Below are positions 42,427-51,164 of a stretch of DNA of 64,000 bases, piece after piece; position 1 is the stretch's first letter, and each line of letters begins with the position of its first letter. Under the pieces are notes generated by a model, which saw only the letters and a list, made by a program, of their open reading frames with translations, had not been told where the DNA came from and did no database searches. The stretch is taken from positions 1 to 64,000 of the forward strand of contig NZ_LMHY01000004.1 in NCBI RefSeq assembly GCF_001429045.1, read 5' to 3'. Source of the DNA: Pseudomonas sp. Root71. Lineage in GTDB: Bacteria; Pseudomonadota; Gammaproteobacteria; Pseudomonadales; Pseudomonadaceae. A program made the translations under genes and the position numbers.

Positions 42427-42846
42427 ATGACTACTGGCCCCAACGACTATGCGGAACGCGCCGCAAGAGCCTTCAATTGCCGTGATGTGGAGGCGATGCT
42501 TGCGTTGGTTTGCGAAGACTTCATCTACGTCGATGGCATGGGGGTTCAAGCCGGTCGTGAATCCATGCGCAAAAGAGAGACTGCGCTGTTCTACGCATTC
42601 CCCGATGCCCAAGTGACCTTCACCCCATTCATGGTCGCTGACGATCGTTTGGCGCTGACTGCCCTGCTGACCGGCACCTTCGCCGCCCCCCTGGTGCTGC
42701 CAGGCCGGGTGATTGCACCCCATGGACGCCATATTACCGTGCACTACGCCGCACACTTCACCTTCAAAGACGGACTGGCCATCCGTGAAGAGGTCTTCTT
42801 CGACAGTGCGGTGTTGATGCCGTTAGCCGGACAGGGTGAGGGTTGA
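42427..42846 (+). CDS. NTF2-like/SnoaL-type protein
   Basis: A 139-residue cone-fold protein of the NTF2/SnoaL superfamily (AERAARAFNCRDVEAMLALVCEDFIYVDGMG; HYAAHFTFKDGLAIREEVFFDS). Members include ketosteroid isomerase-like enzymes, polyketide cyclases and limonene-epoxide hydrolase relatives; the exact reaction cannot be read. The start is ATG 42427 or 42418. Its stop is 3 bp from the next start, so it is translationally linked to the extended SDR. The pairing resembles an isomerase working beside a hydroxysteroid-type dehydrogenase, which is inference only. Confidence 0.7.
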   Translation: MTTGPNDYAERAARAFNCRDVEAMLALVCEDFIYVDGMGVQAGRESMRKRETALFYAFPDAQVTFTPFMVADDRLALTALLTGTFAAPLVLPGRVIAPHGRHITVHYAAHFTFKDGLAIREEVFFDSAVLMPLAGQGEG

Positions 42847-42849
42847 GCC

Positions 42850-43893
42850 ATGCGCAGCGCATTTGTTACTGGAGCAACCGGCTTGCTGGGCAACAACCTG
42901 GTGCGTGAATTGGTCGCTCGTGGCTACAGGGTCAAAGGCCTGGTCCGCTCAAGAGCCAAAGGTGAACAGCAGTTCAACAATCTGCCGGGTGTGGAGCTGG
43001 TCGTGGGTGACATGGCCGATGTCGACGCATTCGCCGCATCGCTGCAAGGCTGCGATACGGTGTTTCACACCGCGGCGTTCTTTCGCGATAACTACAAGGG
43101 TGGCAGGCACTGGCAGGAACTCGAAAAAATCAATGTCGCCGGTACGCGGGACCTGATTCACCAGGCCTACCGCGCCGGTATACGACGGTTCGTCCATACG
43201 TCTTCCATTGCCGTGCTCGACGGCGCACCTGGCGCGTCCATCGATGAGACATGTCTGCGGGCCGACGCCGACGCGGATGACTACTACCGCAGCAAGATCC
43301 TCGCCGACCGTGTCGTCTTGTCATTCCTGGAAGCACATCCCGAGATGCATGCCTGCATGGTCCTGCCCGGTTGGATGTGGGGCCCTGCCGACATTGGCCC
43401 GACCTCTTCGGGACAGTTGGTCAACGATGTCGTGAACGGCAAGTTGCCCGGGCTGATCCCTGGCAGCTTCTCCGTTGTCGATGCCCGTGATGTGGCATCG
43501 GCGCTGATTGCCGCAGCCGAACATGGCCGACGAGGTGAGCGCTATCTCGCGGCGGGCCGGCATATGACGATGGGTCAGCTGATCCCGGTTCTAGGACGTA
43601 TAGCGGGCGTCAAGACGCCCGTTCGACAACTACCGCTGCCGTTTCTATACACCCTGGCGGCTGTGCAGGAGATCTATGCACGCCTTACCGGCAAGCCCAT
43701 TCTGCTGAGCATGGCCACGTTGCGCCTGTTGGTACGAGAGAAGGACCGCACCTGCTTCAACCATCGCAAGAGTGAACAGGAGCTTGGCCTGAGTTTCCGG
43801 GCGCTAGAGCTGACAATCACTGACACCGTGGCGTGGTACCGTGATCACGACTGGTTTGAAAACCACGGTGCTGGCACACGAGGCGTACCTTGA
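42850..43893 (+). CDS. Extended SDR (NAD-dependent epimerase/dihydroflavonol-reductase type)
   Basis: A 347-residue extended SDR. The Rossmann motif is VTGATGLLGNNLVREL (residues 6-21), with the substrate-side HTAAFF region, HTSSIAVLDG and a catalytic DDYYRSK. It resembles 3-beta-hydroxysteroid dehydrogenases and dihydroflavonol-4-reductases. It follows the NTF2-like gene with a 3-bp gap, and its end runs to within 58 bp of the phosphatase start. Divergent LysR control is likely. Confidence 0.82.
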   Translation: MRSAFVTGATGLLGNNLVRELVARGYRVKGLVRSRAKGEQQFNNLPGVELVVGDMADVDAFAASLQGCDTVFHTAAFFRDNYKGGRHWQELEKINVAGTRDLIHQAYRAGIRRFVHTSSIAVLDGAPGASIDETCLRADADADDYYRSKILADRVVLSFLEAHPEMHACMVLPGWMWGPADIGPTSSGQLVNDVVNGKLPGLIPGSFSVVDARDVASALIAAAEHGRRGERYLAAGRHMTMGQLIPVLGRIAGVKTPVRQLPLPFLYTLAAVQEIYARLTGKPILLSMATLRLLVREKDRTCFNHRKSEQELGLSFRALELTITDTVAWYRDHDWFENHGAGTRGVP

Positions 43894-43951
43894 GTTCCCG
43901 AGACCGCACTTACTGGTCATTTACCACGCACCAGAACAAGGACGTAAATTT

Positions 43952-44515
43952 GTGAACAGGGAAATAATCCTGATGCGTCACGGCCAGCCAAAACTGGCCG
44001 CTACCGACAAAATCTCAGCGATCGAGATGAAAGAATGGATCGAGCAATACAACCGATCCGAAATTACCCACCACCCGATCCCGCCTGCCAGTATGCAACT
44101 CGCCGCAACCGCCACGGTGATTGTTTCAAGCAGCGCGCCTCGTGCGCTGACCTCCCTCCAGGCGCTCGGCCTGAAGCCTGCACTGGTCGACGCACTTTTC
44201 TGCGAAGCACAACTACCTTGTGGTCATTGGAAGCTGCCACGGTTATCGCCGTTTACCTGGGCATTTATCCTTCGAGTCTTATGGCTGTGCGGCTACTCAC
44301 GCAACGTCGAATCCGCCAGCACTGCGAGGATCCGCGCCAGCACGGCAGCCAAACGATTACAGTCCCTTGCCAGTGATGGACCGGTTCTGCTGCTCGGTCA
44401 TGGTTTTATGAACCGAATGATCGCCAATCAACTGGTCGCTGACGGTTGGGCTCGGCAAAAACGTAACGACAGACAGTATTGGAGTGCGACCGTGTATCAG
44501 TACGACGGTGTGTAA
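43952..44515 (+). CDS. Histidine phosphatase superfamily protein
   Basis: A 187-residue protein of the phosphoglycerate-mutase-like superfamily. The phosphohistidine motif is LMRHGQPKL (His10), and the second histidine is in LLLGHGFMNRMI. It has the reduced length of SixA/CobC-like members. The GTG start follows AAGGA at 43938 and is more plausible than upstream codons, which lie within the preceding gene. It appears to be the last gene of the LysR-divergent group. Confidence 0.75.
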   Translation: MNREIILMRHGQPKLAATDKISAIEMKEWIEQYNRSEITHHPIPPASMQLAATATVIVSSSAPRALTSLQALGLKPALVDALFCEAQLPCGHWKLPRLSPFTWAFILRVLWLCGYSRNVESASTARIRASTAAKRLQSLASDGPVLLLGHGFMNRMIANQLVADGWARQKRNDRQYWSATVYQYDGV

Positions 44516-44648
44516 GAGGCGCCACCTGTACAGTTCGATGCCCGGCATCCACACATCGACTGCCGCACAGGCCATGGCCAGATCGTTGTTGGCGCCCGTG
44601 GTTTTCAACATGTCCCAGACCACTGTGGTAACGGTGTCGAATACCGGT

Positions 44649-45782
44649 TCAGTTAATCATCACCTCGTCCAGTGCCTGCGCGAGGGTGCTGACCGTGCGC
44701 TCGATATTGTGCAGCTTTTCGAGTCCGAACAGACCGATGCGGAAGGTCTGGAAGTCGGCCGGCTCGTCGCATTGCAACGGCACTCCGGCGGCGATCTGGA
44801 GGCCGTGCTCGGCAAATTTCTTGCCGCTCTTGATGTCGGCATCATCGGTGTAGCTCACCACTACGCCAGGGGCCTGAAAGCCGGCTGCGGCCACGCTTTT
44901 GATGCCTCTGCCGCTCAACATTGCGCGCACCCGATCACCCAGGACCTGTTGTTCGCCGCGGACCTTTTCGAAACCGTAGGCTTGCGTCTCTTTCATCACC
45001 TCGTTAAACCGCGCGAGGGAATCGCTGGGCATGGTCGCATGGTAGGCATGCCCGCCCTGTTCGTAGGCCTGCATGATCTGAAGCCACTTTTTCAGGTCGC
45101 AGGCGAAGCTGCTGCTTTGCGTCTGCTCGATGCGCTCAAGGGCCAAAGAACCGAGCATCACCAGGGCGCAGCAAGGGGAGGCGCTCCAGCCTTTCTGCGG
45201 CGCGCTGATCAGCAGGTCGACTGCGCATTTGCGCATATCAACCCAAAGCGTGCCTGAGGCGATGCAGTCCAGCACGAACAGGCCACCCACCGCATGCACG
45301 GCGTCGCCGACGGCCCGCAGGTAGTCGTCGGGCAGGATAATCCCTGATGAGGTTTCAACGTGGGGGGCGAAGACAATCTGCGGCCTCGAAGCCGCAATGG
45401 CTGCCAGCACTTCGTCCAGAGGGGGTGGGGCGTAGGCAGCCTGGCGACCGGTGTCGACCGGTCGGGCTTTCAGCACCGTGGTGGCCGCCGGGATGTTGCC
45501 CATCTCAAGGATCTGGCTCCAGCGATAACTGAACCAGCCGTTGCGTATCACCAGACACTGCTGGTCGGTGGCAAACTGTCGCGCCACCGCTTCCATGCCG
45601 AATGTGCCGCTGCCCGGGACCACCGCAACAGCCTGGGCGTTGTAGACCTGTTTCAGGGTCCTGGAAATGTTCTTCATCACGCCTTGAAATGACTGCGACA
45701 TGTGGTTGAGCGAGCGGTCGGTGTAGACCACTGAGTACTCGACCAGCCCCTCGGGATCGATACTGGGATATAGCTTTGACAT
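44649..45782 (-). CDS. Class V aminotransferase (serine/2-aminoethylphosphonate-pyruvate type)
   Basis: A 377-residue PLP-dependent transaminase. The PLP-binding residues are visible: Asp172 in FVLDCIASG, Lys197 in SAPQKGWS, and the glycine-rich PGSGTFGMEAV near the N-terminus. The sequence belongs to the alanine-glyoxylate/serine-pyruvate/2-aminoethylphosphonate transaminase group, and its exact donor is not readable. AGGAG precedes ATG 45782. A PuuE-like remnant lies 140 bp upstream on the same strand, so an old ureide-pathway link is possible. Confidence 0.85.
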   Translation of the reverse strand: MSKLYPSIDPEGLVEYSVVYTDRSLNHMSQSFQGVMKNISRTLKQVYNAQAVAVVPGSGTFGMEAVARQFATDQQCLVIRNGWFSYRWSQILEMGNIPAATTVLKARPVDTGRQAAYAPPPLDEVLAAIAASRPQIVFAPHVETSSGIILPDDYLRAVGDAVHAVGGLFVLDCIASGTLWVDMRKCAVDLLISAPQKGWSASPCCALVMLGSLALERIEQTQSSSFACDLKKWLQIMQAYEQGGHAYHATMPSDSLARFNEVMKETQAYGFEKVRGEQQVLGDRVRAMLSGRGIKSVAAAGFQAPGVVVSYTDDADIKSGKKFAEHGLQIAAGVPLQCDEPADFQTFRIGLFGLEKLHNIERTVSTLAQALDEVMIN

Positions 45783-45921
45783 AGGGTGACTCCTTTGGCA
45801 GAGATCTCAGTGGTATCGACCCTGCCCTAAGCCTTGGCAAATGACAAGATTGCTCGGGATTGAATTGCGACTTCTGTCGAGCAGCGCATCATTTTTTTGA
45901 TCCGGCGTGATCACCACGCAA

Positions 45922-46180
45922 TCAAGTTCGTTCAAGCCAGGCACGGGCGATTTCTTCGCGCGTAGCAAACCAGGCATCGCTGTACTGCCTGGCATACTCG
46001 ATGAATTGCTTGATCGCCCTTACTTTCCCGGGACGGCCCACCATGCGTGGATGCAGCCCGATCGACATCATGCGGGGTCGCTAGCGCCATATCGGCAATA
46101 CCAGCCCACGGGACGTTTGCCACAGGTACGTTCGAAGAATTCGATTGCCAGGCGCATGTGCTCTCTCGAACCATTGCCTA
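45922..46180 (-). pseudogene. Decayed PuuE-like polysaccharide deacetylase/allantoinase
   Basis: The minus strand holds two disjoint parts of a PuuE-type protein. The upstream part reads REHMRLAIEFFERTCG, then KRPVGWYCRYGASDP and stops. The downstream part (46071 to 45922) reads MMSIGLHPRMVGRPGK, then ATREEIARAWLERT and a natural stop. The ~130 residues that normally separate these motifs are missing, and the two parts are in different frames. This is an internal deletion, so the gene is dead. Confidence 0.7.
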
Positions 46181-46377
46181 TGCGGAATTTGTGCCGGTTT
46201 AGAGGGGGGTCAGTCTTGCTTCAGCTCGTGGGTCAATTCGGCGCCAGCATCAACGCTGGCCATTACCTCGCCGATTTCTATAGCCCGATTGGGCGTCCGT
46301 CGGAACGGCGGGCGTCGATTCAAGGCTAGATCCAGGATAACCGTGGGAGTAAATGTGGGGGTAATTTTGCAGGCATG
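46181..46377. other. Non-coding stretch before tRNA-Pro remnant
   Basis: Nothing recognisable apart from GTGGGAGTAAATGTGGGGGTAA, a GTGGGG-rich stretch near 46343-46364. It resembles the GTGGGGCAAAA direct repeats found before the integrase gene, so it may be the remains of another integrase upstream region. Confidence 0.3.
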
Positions 46378-46404
46378 AAAAAGCCCAACCTTTCAGATTG
46401 GGCT
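46378..46404 (-). terminator. tRNA-Pro downstream terminator
   Basis: On the minus strand AGCCCAA / TTGGGCT pair around a 9-base loop and are followed by a run of five T. It lies 17 bp from the tRNA-Pro 3' end and is the normal terminator of that gene, carried along with the duplicated attachment region. Confidence 0.8.
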
Positions 46405-46420
46405 AAGTCAGTGAATTTTA

Positions 46421-46467
46421 TGGTCGGGACGGAGTGATTCGAACACTCGACCCCTAGCACCCCATGC
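46421..46467 (-). tRNA. tRNA-Pro (GGG) 3' fragment, attachment-site remnant
   Basis: Read on the minus strand, the 47 bases hold the 3' half of tRNA-Pro: the anticodon GGG with the end of its stem, the full T-arm with TTCGAAT, the acceptor strand and CCA. The 5' half is absent, and the stem differs from the normal gene at one position (GCTAG for GCAAG). This is what remains when an element has integrated into the 3' end of a tRNA gene, so it is an att site and not a working tRNA. The integrase gene lies 188 bp to the right, on the element side. Confidence 0.8.
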
Positions 46468-46598
46468 GCTTACTGCGTGTAATTCCATGGATGCTAGTAG
46501 CTCCTAGCGGAAAGCCTAAACCTAGTAAATGCAAGGTATTCAGCCTATATTGACGTCTATCACGATCCATATACATCCACCGGTAGCCGGGCGATTCG

Positions 46599-46622
46599 GT
46601 GGGGCAAAAGTGGGGCAAAATT
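46599..46622. repeat. Tandem GTGGGGCAAAA repeats before integrase
   Basis: Two adjacent GTGGGGCAAAA copies lie ~35 bp upstream of the integrase start. Short direct repeats in this position are commonly arm-type binding sites for integrase or excisionase. No test of binding is available here. Confidence 0.45.
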
Positions 46623-46654
46623 CCAAAGCAGTGGAATCAGGCATGGGGTAGACA

Positions 46655-48052
46655 GTGGCAAAACTAACGGCGAAGCAACTGGAGGTGCTCACCTCCGCGG
46701 ATGACGGTAGGACGTTGCGCGAAGACGGTGGCCTGACAGCCAAAGTACGCGCGGGTGTACGCGGCGTTACTGTACTGTTTCGCTACGAGTTCAAACTGCA
46801 CGGAATCAAACGCGATCACCGACTGGGCAGTTGGCCCAAAAAATCGCTGGCGCAGATCCGTGCCGAGCGTGACGAAATGAGAGTGAGCGTCACTAAAGGC
46901 GTAGACCCCAGCATCGCCCGCAAGGCCGCCAGGATCGAGGCCCAAGCAGCCATCATCGCCACCATTGCCAACGCCGAACGCGAGTCCGCCGAGAACAAGA
47001 CAGTCACTGATCTTTTCGAGGAGTGGATGCGCGACGGCGTGTCCCGCCAGGACGGCAACACCGAACTGCGCCGCAGCTTTACCAAAGATGTGTTACCAAT
47101 CATTGGCAATAAGCCGCTGCGTAACCTCACCGAGAAAGATCTGCTCACCGTCCTGCGCTCGGTCAAAGCCCGCGGCCTGAACCGCGCCGTTGTGATTCGT
47201 AGTAAGGACATCGGCCAGATGCTACGCTGGGCCGAGAAACGCAAGCCGTGGCGCGCCCTAATGGTCGATGGAAATCCGGCCGACTTGATAGACGTCAACA
47301 AACTGCTCGATCACGACTACCAAGAACAACGCGACCGCCTCCATTCCATCGACGAAATCCGCGAACTGCGCGATATCTTCGCCCGCCTGGAGCGCGACTA
47401 CGACGCCCTACCCGCCGGCCAGAAATATTCAGGCATCCGACCGGTGAATCCACGCGTGCAATGCGCCGTCTGGATCTGCCTCAGTACGCTCTGCCGCATT
47501 GGCGAACTGCTCAAGTCCGAGTGGCGCCATGTCGATCTGGAAAAAGGCACATGGCTCATCCCGGCCAACGCCACCAAAGGACACAAAGGCAAACGGCAGG
47601 ATCATCATGTTTTCCTGTCATCATTCGCTGTGAAGCAGTTCAAGCGCCTGAAAGAAAAATCCGGGCACACCCCTTTTTGCTTTCCTAGCAAAGATGAAAG
47701 CAACCACGTCGATACGAAGACAGTAAGCAAGCTGATCGGCGACCGGCAGTGCTCTTTCAAGAACCGTAAAAACCCGCTATCCGGTCGCCATCATGATGAC
47801 TCGCTAGTGCTAAGCCAAGGAAACAGCCGGGAATGGACACCGCATGACTTGCGTCGTACGGGAGCGACCATGATGCAGGAACTGGGTGTACCGCTGGACA
47901 TCATCGACCGCTGCCAGAACCACTTGCTGGGTGGCTCAAAAGTCCGCCGGCATTATCTGCACTATGACTATGCCAAGGAGAAAAATGAGGCATGGAACAT
48001 ACTGGGGCAGCATCTCGAGACGATCTTCGCTTGCCCAAGCCATCGGCGCTGA
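46655..48052 (+). CDS. Tyrosine recombinase/site-specific integrase (P4 type), intact
   Basis: A 465-residue integrase. The N-terminal arm-binding domain is RTLREDGGLTAKVRAGVRGVTVLFRYEF with LGSWPKKSLAQIRAERDE. The core-binding domain is at ~115-200. The catalytic domain holds Arg281 (CRIGELLKSEWRHV), Lys308 (NATKGHKGK), the HDLR box (His397-Arg400) and Tyr434 (RRHYLHYDY). The start is GTG 46655. It inserts and excises an element at a tRNA-Pro 3' end, judged by the att fragment to its left. Degraded relatives of its 3' end lie at 195-515 and 53527-53913. Confidence 0.92.
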   Translation: MAKLTAKQLEVLTSADDGRTLREDGGLTAKVRAGVRGVTVLFRYEFKLHGIKRDHRLGSWPKKSLAQIRAERDEMRVSVTKGVDPSIARKAARIEAQAAIIATIANAERESAENKTVTDLFEEWMRDGVSRQDGNTELRRSFTKDVLPIIGNKPLRNLTEKDLLTVLRSVKARGLNRAVVIRSKDIGQMLRWAEKRKPWRALMVDGNPADLIDVNKLLDHDYQEQRDRLHSIDEIRELRDIFARLERDYDALPAGQKYSGIRPVNPRVQCAVWICLSTLCRIGELLKSEWRHVDLEKGTWLIPANATKGHKGKRQDHHVFLSSFAVKQFKRLKEKSGHTPFCFPSKDESNHVDTKTVSKLIGDRQCSFKNRKNPLSGRHHDDSLVLSQGNSREWTPHDLRRTGATMMQELGVPLDIIDRCQNHLLGGSKVRRHYLHYDYAKEKNEAWNILGQHLETIFACPSHRR

Positions 48053-48085
48053 TTGAAAACTGATCCAGCCTTTACTGGGTTAGTT

Positions 48086-48388
48086 TTAGATCAGCGGCAA
48101 CACCCCCATCAGCAGTCGCTGATTCAGAGCTGCCTTCTCCCACAGGAAACTCCAGGTCGCCTTCATCCGCGTTATGTCCTTCAGTTCCTATGCCATCAGA
48201 AGCTAGAAGGTGCGAGAGAACTCGATTTGCTCGCCAAGCACGCAACGAAATCGTGGATCCGAGTCGGCCGAAAAAGACGGCAATATCGCAATGCCCGCTT
48301 CTGTGGCTGTGGCCTGCTGCTGGGTAAGGATGCTGGTACTGCGTAGTGCAATATGTCGTGGTTCACGTATGTAATTCAGGCGCATCAA
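48086..48388 (-). pseudogene. LysR regulator remnant, C-terminal part
   Basis: The minus strand encodes the C-terminal effector-domain end of a LysR protein: EPRHIALRSTSILTQQQATA, then GIAILPSFSADSDPRFRCVLGEQIEFSRTF. Two in-frame stops follow before the natural end, one apparently a Trp codon turned to TAG. The matching N-terminal part lies at 48720-48917, with about 330 bp of unrelated sequence between. The gene is dead. Confidence 0.65.
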
Positions 48389-48389
48389 C

Positions 48390-48700
48390 TCCTTGCTATC
48401 AGGAGATCCTCGATATGGCTGACGAAACAGTAATGACGAAGGTCGTCGCGATGACGGATCGGTGGATGCCGCTCGAAGTAGTCAACCGATGTATACAGTT
48501 TGAGCACGTATTCGGTGAGCTTGGTGATGATAAAAGGCGGCAGAAAAGCCTGGATATGTTTCTCCGGCTCGTTATCGAAGATACCCATGAATTGATCAGA
48601 GCAAAAGTGATACTTATCACCTTTGTATTCCTCCTCCCGATGGCATATTAAAGCGGGGTCATCCGGCTCAGTAAATACCGTTGGCAACTAGCAGCACTGA
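48390..48700 (-). other. Insert between LysR halves; possible diiron-hydroxylase fragment
   Basis: The minus strand has an open frame of ~100 codons without an ATG start. Its first half, YKGDKYHFCSDQFMGIFDNE followed by PEKHIQAFLP, resembles the CSDGC-IF-EPEKYxQAxLP segment of phenol/propane-type multicomponent monooxygenase alpha subunits, with the second Cys replaced. The second half is not recognised. A competing frame on the plus strand is also open. The resemblance is a memory-based match and should be treated as tentative. Confidence 0.3.
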
Positions 48701-48719
48701 CAGAGTTTGGCCAGGCCGA

Positions 48720-48917
48720 AGTTCTTGAGGGTTCAACCTCGCACTTACTGCGTTTGAGCAGCGGCGCACTGAATCGTGTCTCGATGTCGGAACCCCGTTT
48801 ACTGACGGCCGATGGCGCGATGAATGCCCGCTCTTTGGCGCGTGCAATGGTGCTCTCTTCGAAAATCCGAATGAACAGGTGCAAAGTCAAATGATCCAGG
48901 TGCTGCATCATGTCCAT
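48720..48917 (-). pseudogene. LysR regulator remnant, N-terminal part
   Basis: This holds a LysR helix-turn-helix start: MDMMQHLDHLTLHLFIRIFEE, then IAPSAVSKRGSDIETRFSAPLLKRSK. Similarity ends after SKCEVEPSR. It is the amino end of the same broken regulator as 48086-48388, or of a close relative. Several expected residues are changed, such as Gly for the usual hydrophobic residue after SKR. Confidence 0.6.
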
Positions 48918-48981
48918 CCCTCAAGTCGCATCGTGCCACGAACCAAACGTTGCTCTTCGCTTCCAATTGATCGACGCGCGC

Positions 48982-49800
48982 TCAGGACCAACGCCTCCTC
49001 ACTACCAGCCCCAGCAATTCTCGATGTCCGCTGACTCCCACCTTTCGATAAAGCCGCTTTATGTAGGTAGCGGCGCTTGAGCGCTGGATGCCCATCAGGG
49101 GCGCTATCTCTTCCGCCCCCAGGCCATTGAGCAAATGCCTTAGCAGCTCACGGTCCCGACGAGTCAGTTCAGGATAGAGCTGCTCGACGCGTTGACTTAG
49201 CACGGACGGCATCTGGTTGGCTTCGACATAAGCGCGATAGTGCAATCGCGTGACTTGAATCAGTAGCGGCGCAACCGACTCGATAAATTCAATGTCGCGC
49301 TGATTGAAGTTACCGTGCTCACGACCTCGATAGAAGTTGATCGACAGCCAAGCCCCGCCCTCTTCCTGATGATTGAGCAAGGCCATGCGCTGAGATATTT
49401 GCGGTTGCTCGTAGCAGACCCGCCGATAGTCACGATGGGTGATGTCTTCAACTGATTGAAGCTGAGCCAGGATTCGCGCGTCGCCGTATTTTGCCCGATG
49501 GCCGAGCATCGCTTGGCGGTTGCCGTCCAGGCTGTGAAAACGCTCGACGTAGTCCCGGGAGATGCGCGATATCTGCACGAGTCTTGCCTGATCGGAGCAC
49601 GACAACACCTGCGGCTCCTGGCCTTGCGGATAAGCGAAAATTGTACATTGAGCCAGCGGCATTTCACCCCGTACCAGGGTCAGTAACTCTGCCGCCAACC
49701 AGGTTCGGCAGTCCTCGCCTACCCGAGCCAATAGATGAGCAATTTCCCCCGTCGTCAATGGGCTCTGATGGTAAACGTTGGTAAGCAGCCAGTGGTTCAT
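48982..49800 (-). CDS. LuxR family transcriptional regulator
   Basis: A 272-residue regulator with an N-terminal sensor-like domain (residues ~20-190, not assigned) and a C-terminal LuxR helix-turn-helix (LTRRDRELLRHLLNGLGAEEIAPLMGIQRSSAATYIKRLYRKVG). Its ATG overlaps the stop of the MFS gene by four bases (ATGA), so the transporter and regulator are translated together. It likely controls this MFS-DUF2783-monooxygenase group. Confidence 0.85.
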   Translation of the reverse strand: MNHWLLTNVYHQSPLTTGEIAHLLARVGEDCRTWLAAELLTLVRGEMPLAQCTIFAYPQGQEPQVLSCSDQARLVQISRISRDYVERFHSLDGNRQAMLGHRAKYGDARILAQLQSVEDITHRDYRRVCYEQPQISQRMALLNHQEEGGAWLSINFYRGREHGNFNQRDIEFIESVAPLLIQVTRLHYRAYVEANQMPSVLSQRVEQLYPELTRRDRELLRHLLNGLGAEEIAPLMGIQRSSAATYIKRLYRKVGVSGHRELLGLVVRRRWS

Positions 49801-51122
49801 TCAGGTATGAGTTCACGTGATGAAAATTGGCGTTCATGGGGTAGCGTGCGCACCAGCATTGCAGCCACCAGTAACAGCAGCGCAGCGTACAGACAACCGG
49901 CGGTATAGGTATGGGTAAGGTCTTTCAGCCAGCCGACCACTAAGGGGTTAAGGGCAGACCCCAGATTACCCACTGCATTGATCACCGCGATGCCCACCGC
50001 CCTGGCTTGAAAACTTAATGAGCGATCCGGCAGGGTCCAGAAAATCGACATGGCCGTATAGGAACCCGTCGCCGCCATGCAGACCCCGGCCAGCTGCACG
50101 ATCGGCTCACTCGACAGGGCCGTGCAACACCAGCCTGTTGCAGCCAGCAGCATTGGAAGCGCCAGGTGCCAACGCCGCTCCTGGGTCAGGTCCGAGTGTC
50201 GGCCCCAGAGGATCATGCCAATGATGGTGCATATTTGCGGAATTGCCGACAACAATCCGATCAGCGTATTGCTCTGGCCAGTGCTGAAGCTCTTGACGAT
50301 CAACGGCGTCCAGACTGCGATCATCGCTAAGGTGTTGACCAGGCAAAAGTACACCAGACAGAACAGAATCACCGATGGCGACAGCAACTCACGTCCCCAG
50401 TGAGCGTGAGGGGAAGGTGCCTGACGGTCACGCTCGATCAACTCGGCCAACTGCAGCTTCTCATCGTCGCTCAACCAGTGTGCCTTGCGCGGCTGATCAT
50501 CCAGATAACCGTACACCGCCAGGCCGAGTACGACGCTGGGTAGTCCTTCAAGAAGAAACAGCCATTGCCAGCCTGCCAGGCCCCAGTGGCCATCCAGCCC
50601 CAAAATGGCGCCGGACAAGACCGAGCCAAAGCCCGCGGTAAACGGCATGGCGATCATGAACAGCGCATTGGCACGAGCCCGGTACGCAGCTGGAAACCAG
50701 AACGTCATGTACAACAGCACCCCGGGCAGAAATCCTGCCTCGGTGATACCTACCAACGCACGCAACCAATACAGACTGGCTGCGTCATGCGCAAACAGGG
50801 TGGCTGTCGACGCGAGTCCCCAAGCAATCATCAGGCTGCCAATCCAGCGACGGGCGCCGAGTTTCGCCAGGACCATGTTGCTGGGGATGCCGCAGGCGAT
50901 GTAGGCCAGGTAAAAAATCGTCGTTGCCATACCGAACTGGGTACTGCTCAAACCCAGATCGTCCATCATAGTCAGCCCGGCGAAGCCGATGTTGATACGG
51001 TCCAGAAATGAAAAAACGAAGCAGATGAAAAGAAACCACAGCAGGCGTTTCGAAACCTTGGCAATGACCGGCGGTTGAGCGCCGGTCTCCACGCCAGGGG
51101 TCACAGCAGGACGGGATGGCAT
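49797..51122 (-). CDS. MFS transporter, anion:cation symporter (ACS) family
   Basis: A 441-residue 12-helix major facilitator (FVFSFLDRINIGFAGLTMMDDLGLSSTQFG; RWIGSLMIAWGLASTATLF; LVGITEAGFLPGVLLYMTFWFP). The DRxNxG N-terminal signature and length fit the ACS family, which imports organic acids such as phthalate, tartrate or aromatic acids. It probably imports the substrate of the linked FAD monooxygenase. The start is ATG 51122. Confidence 0.88.
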   Translation of the reverse strand: MPSRPAVTPGVETGAQPPVIAKVSKRLLWFLFICFVFSFLDRINIGFAGLTMMDDLGLSSTQFGMATTIFYLAYIACGIPSNMVLAKLGARRWIGSLMIAWGLASTATLFAHDAASLYWLRALVGITEAGFLPGVLLYMTFWFPAAYRARANALFMIAMPFTAGFGSVLSGAILGLDGHWGLAGWQWLFLLEGLPSVVLGLAVYGYLDDQPRKAHWLSDDEKLQLAELIERDRQAPSPHAHWGRELLSPSVILFCLVYFCLVNTLAMIAVWTPLIVKSFSTGQSNTLIGLLSAIPQICTIIGMILWGRHSDLTQERRWHLALPMLLAATGWCCTALSSEPIVQLAGVCMAATGSYTAMSIFWTLPDRSLSFQARAVGIAVINAVGNLGSALNPLVVGWLKDLTHTYTAGCLYAALLLLVAAMLVRTLPHERQFSSRELIPE

Positions 51123-51164
51123 AGGGGTGATCCTGTTCTTGTAATTATTGGCTGTCGCGAAGCT

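Noticed and set aside
48346..48651. Plus-strand frame of 101 codons in the split LysR region
   Set aside because: It lacks a family match, and the minus strand carries the recognisable remnants.
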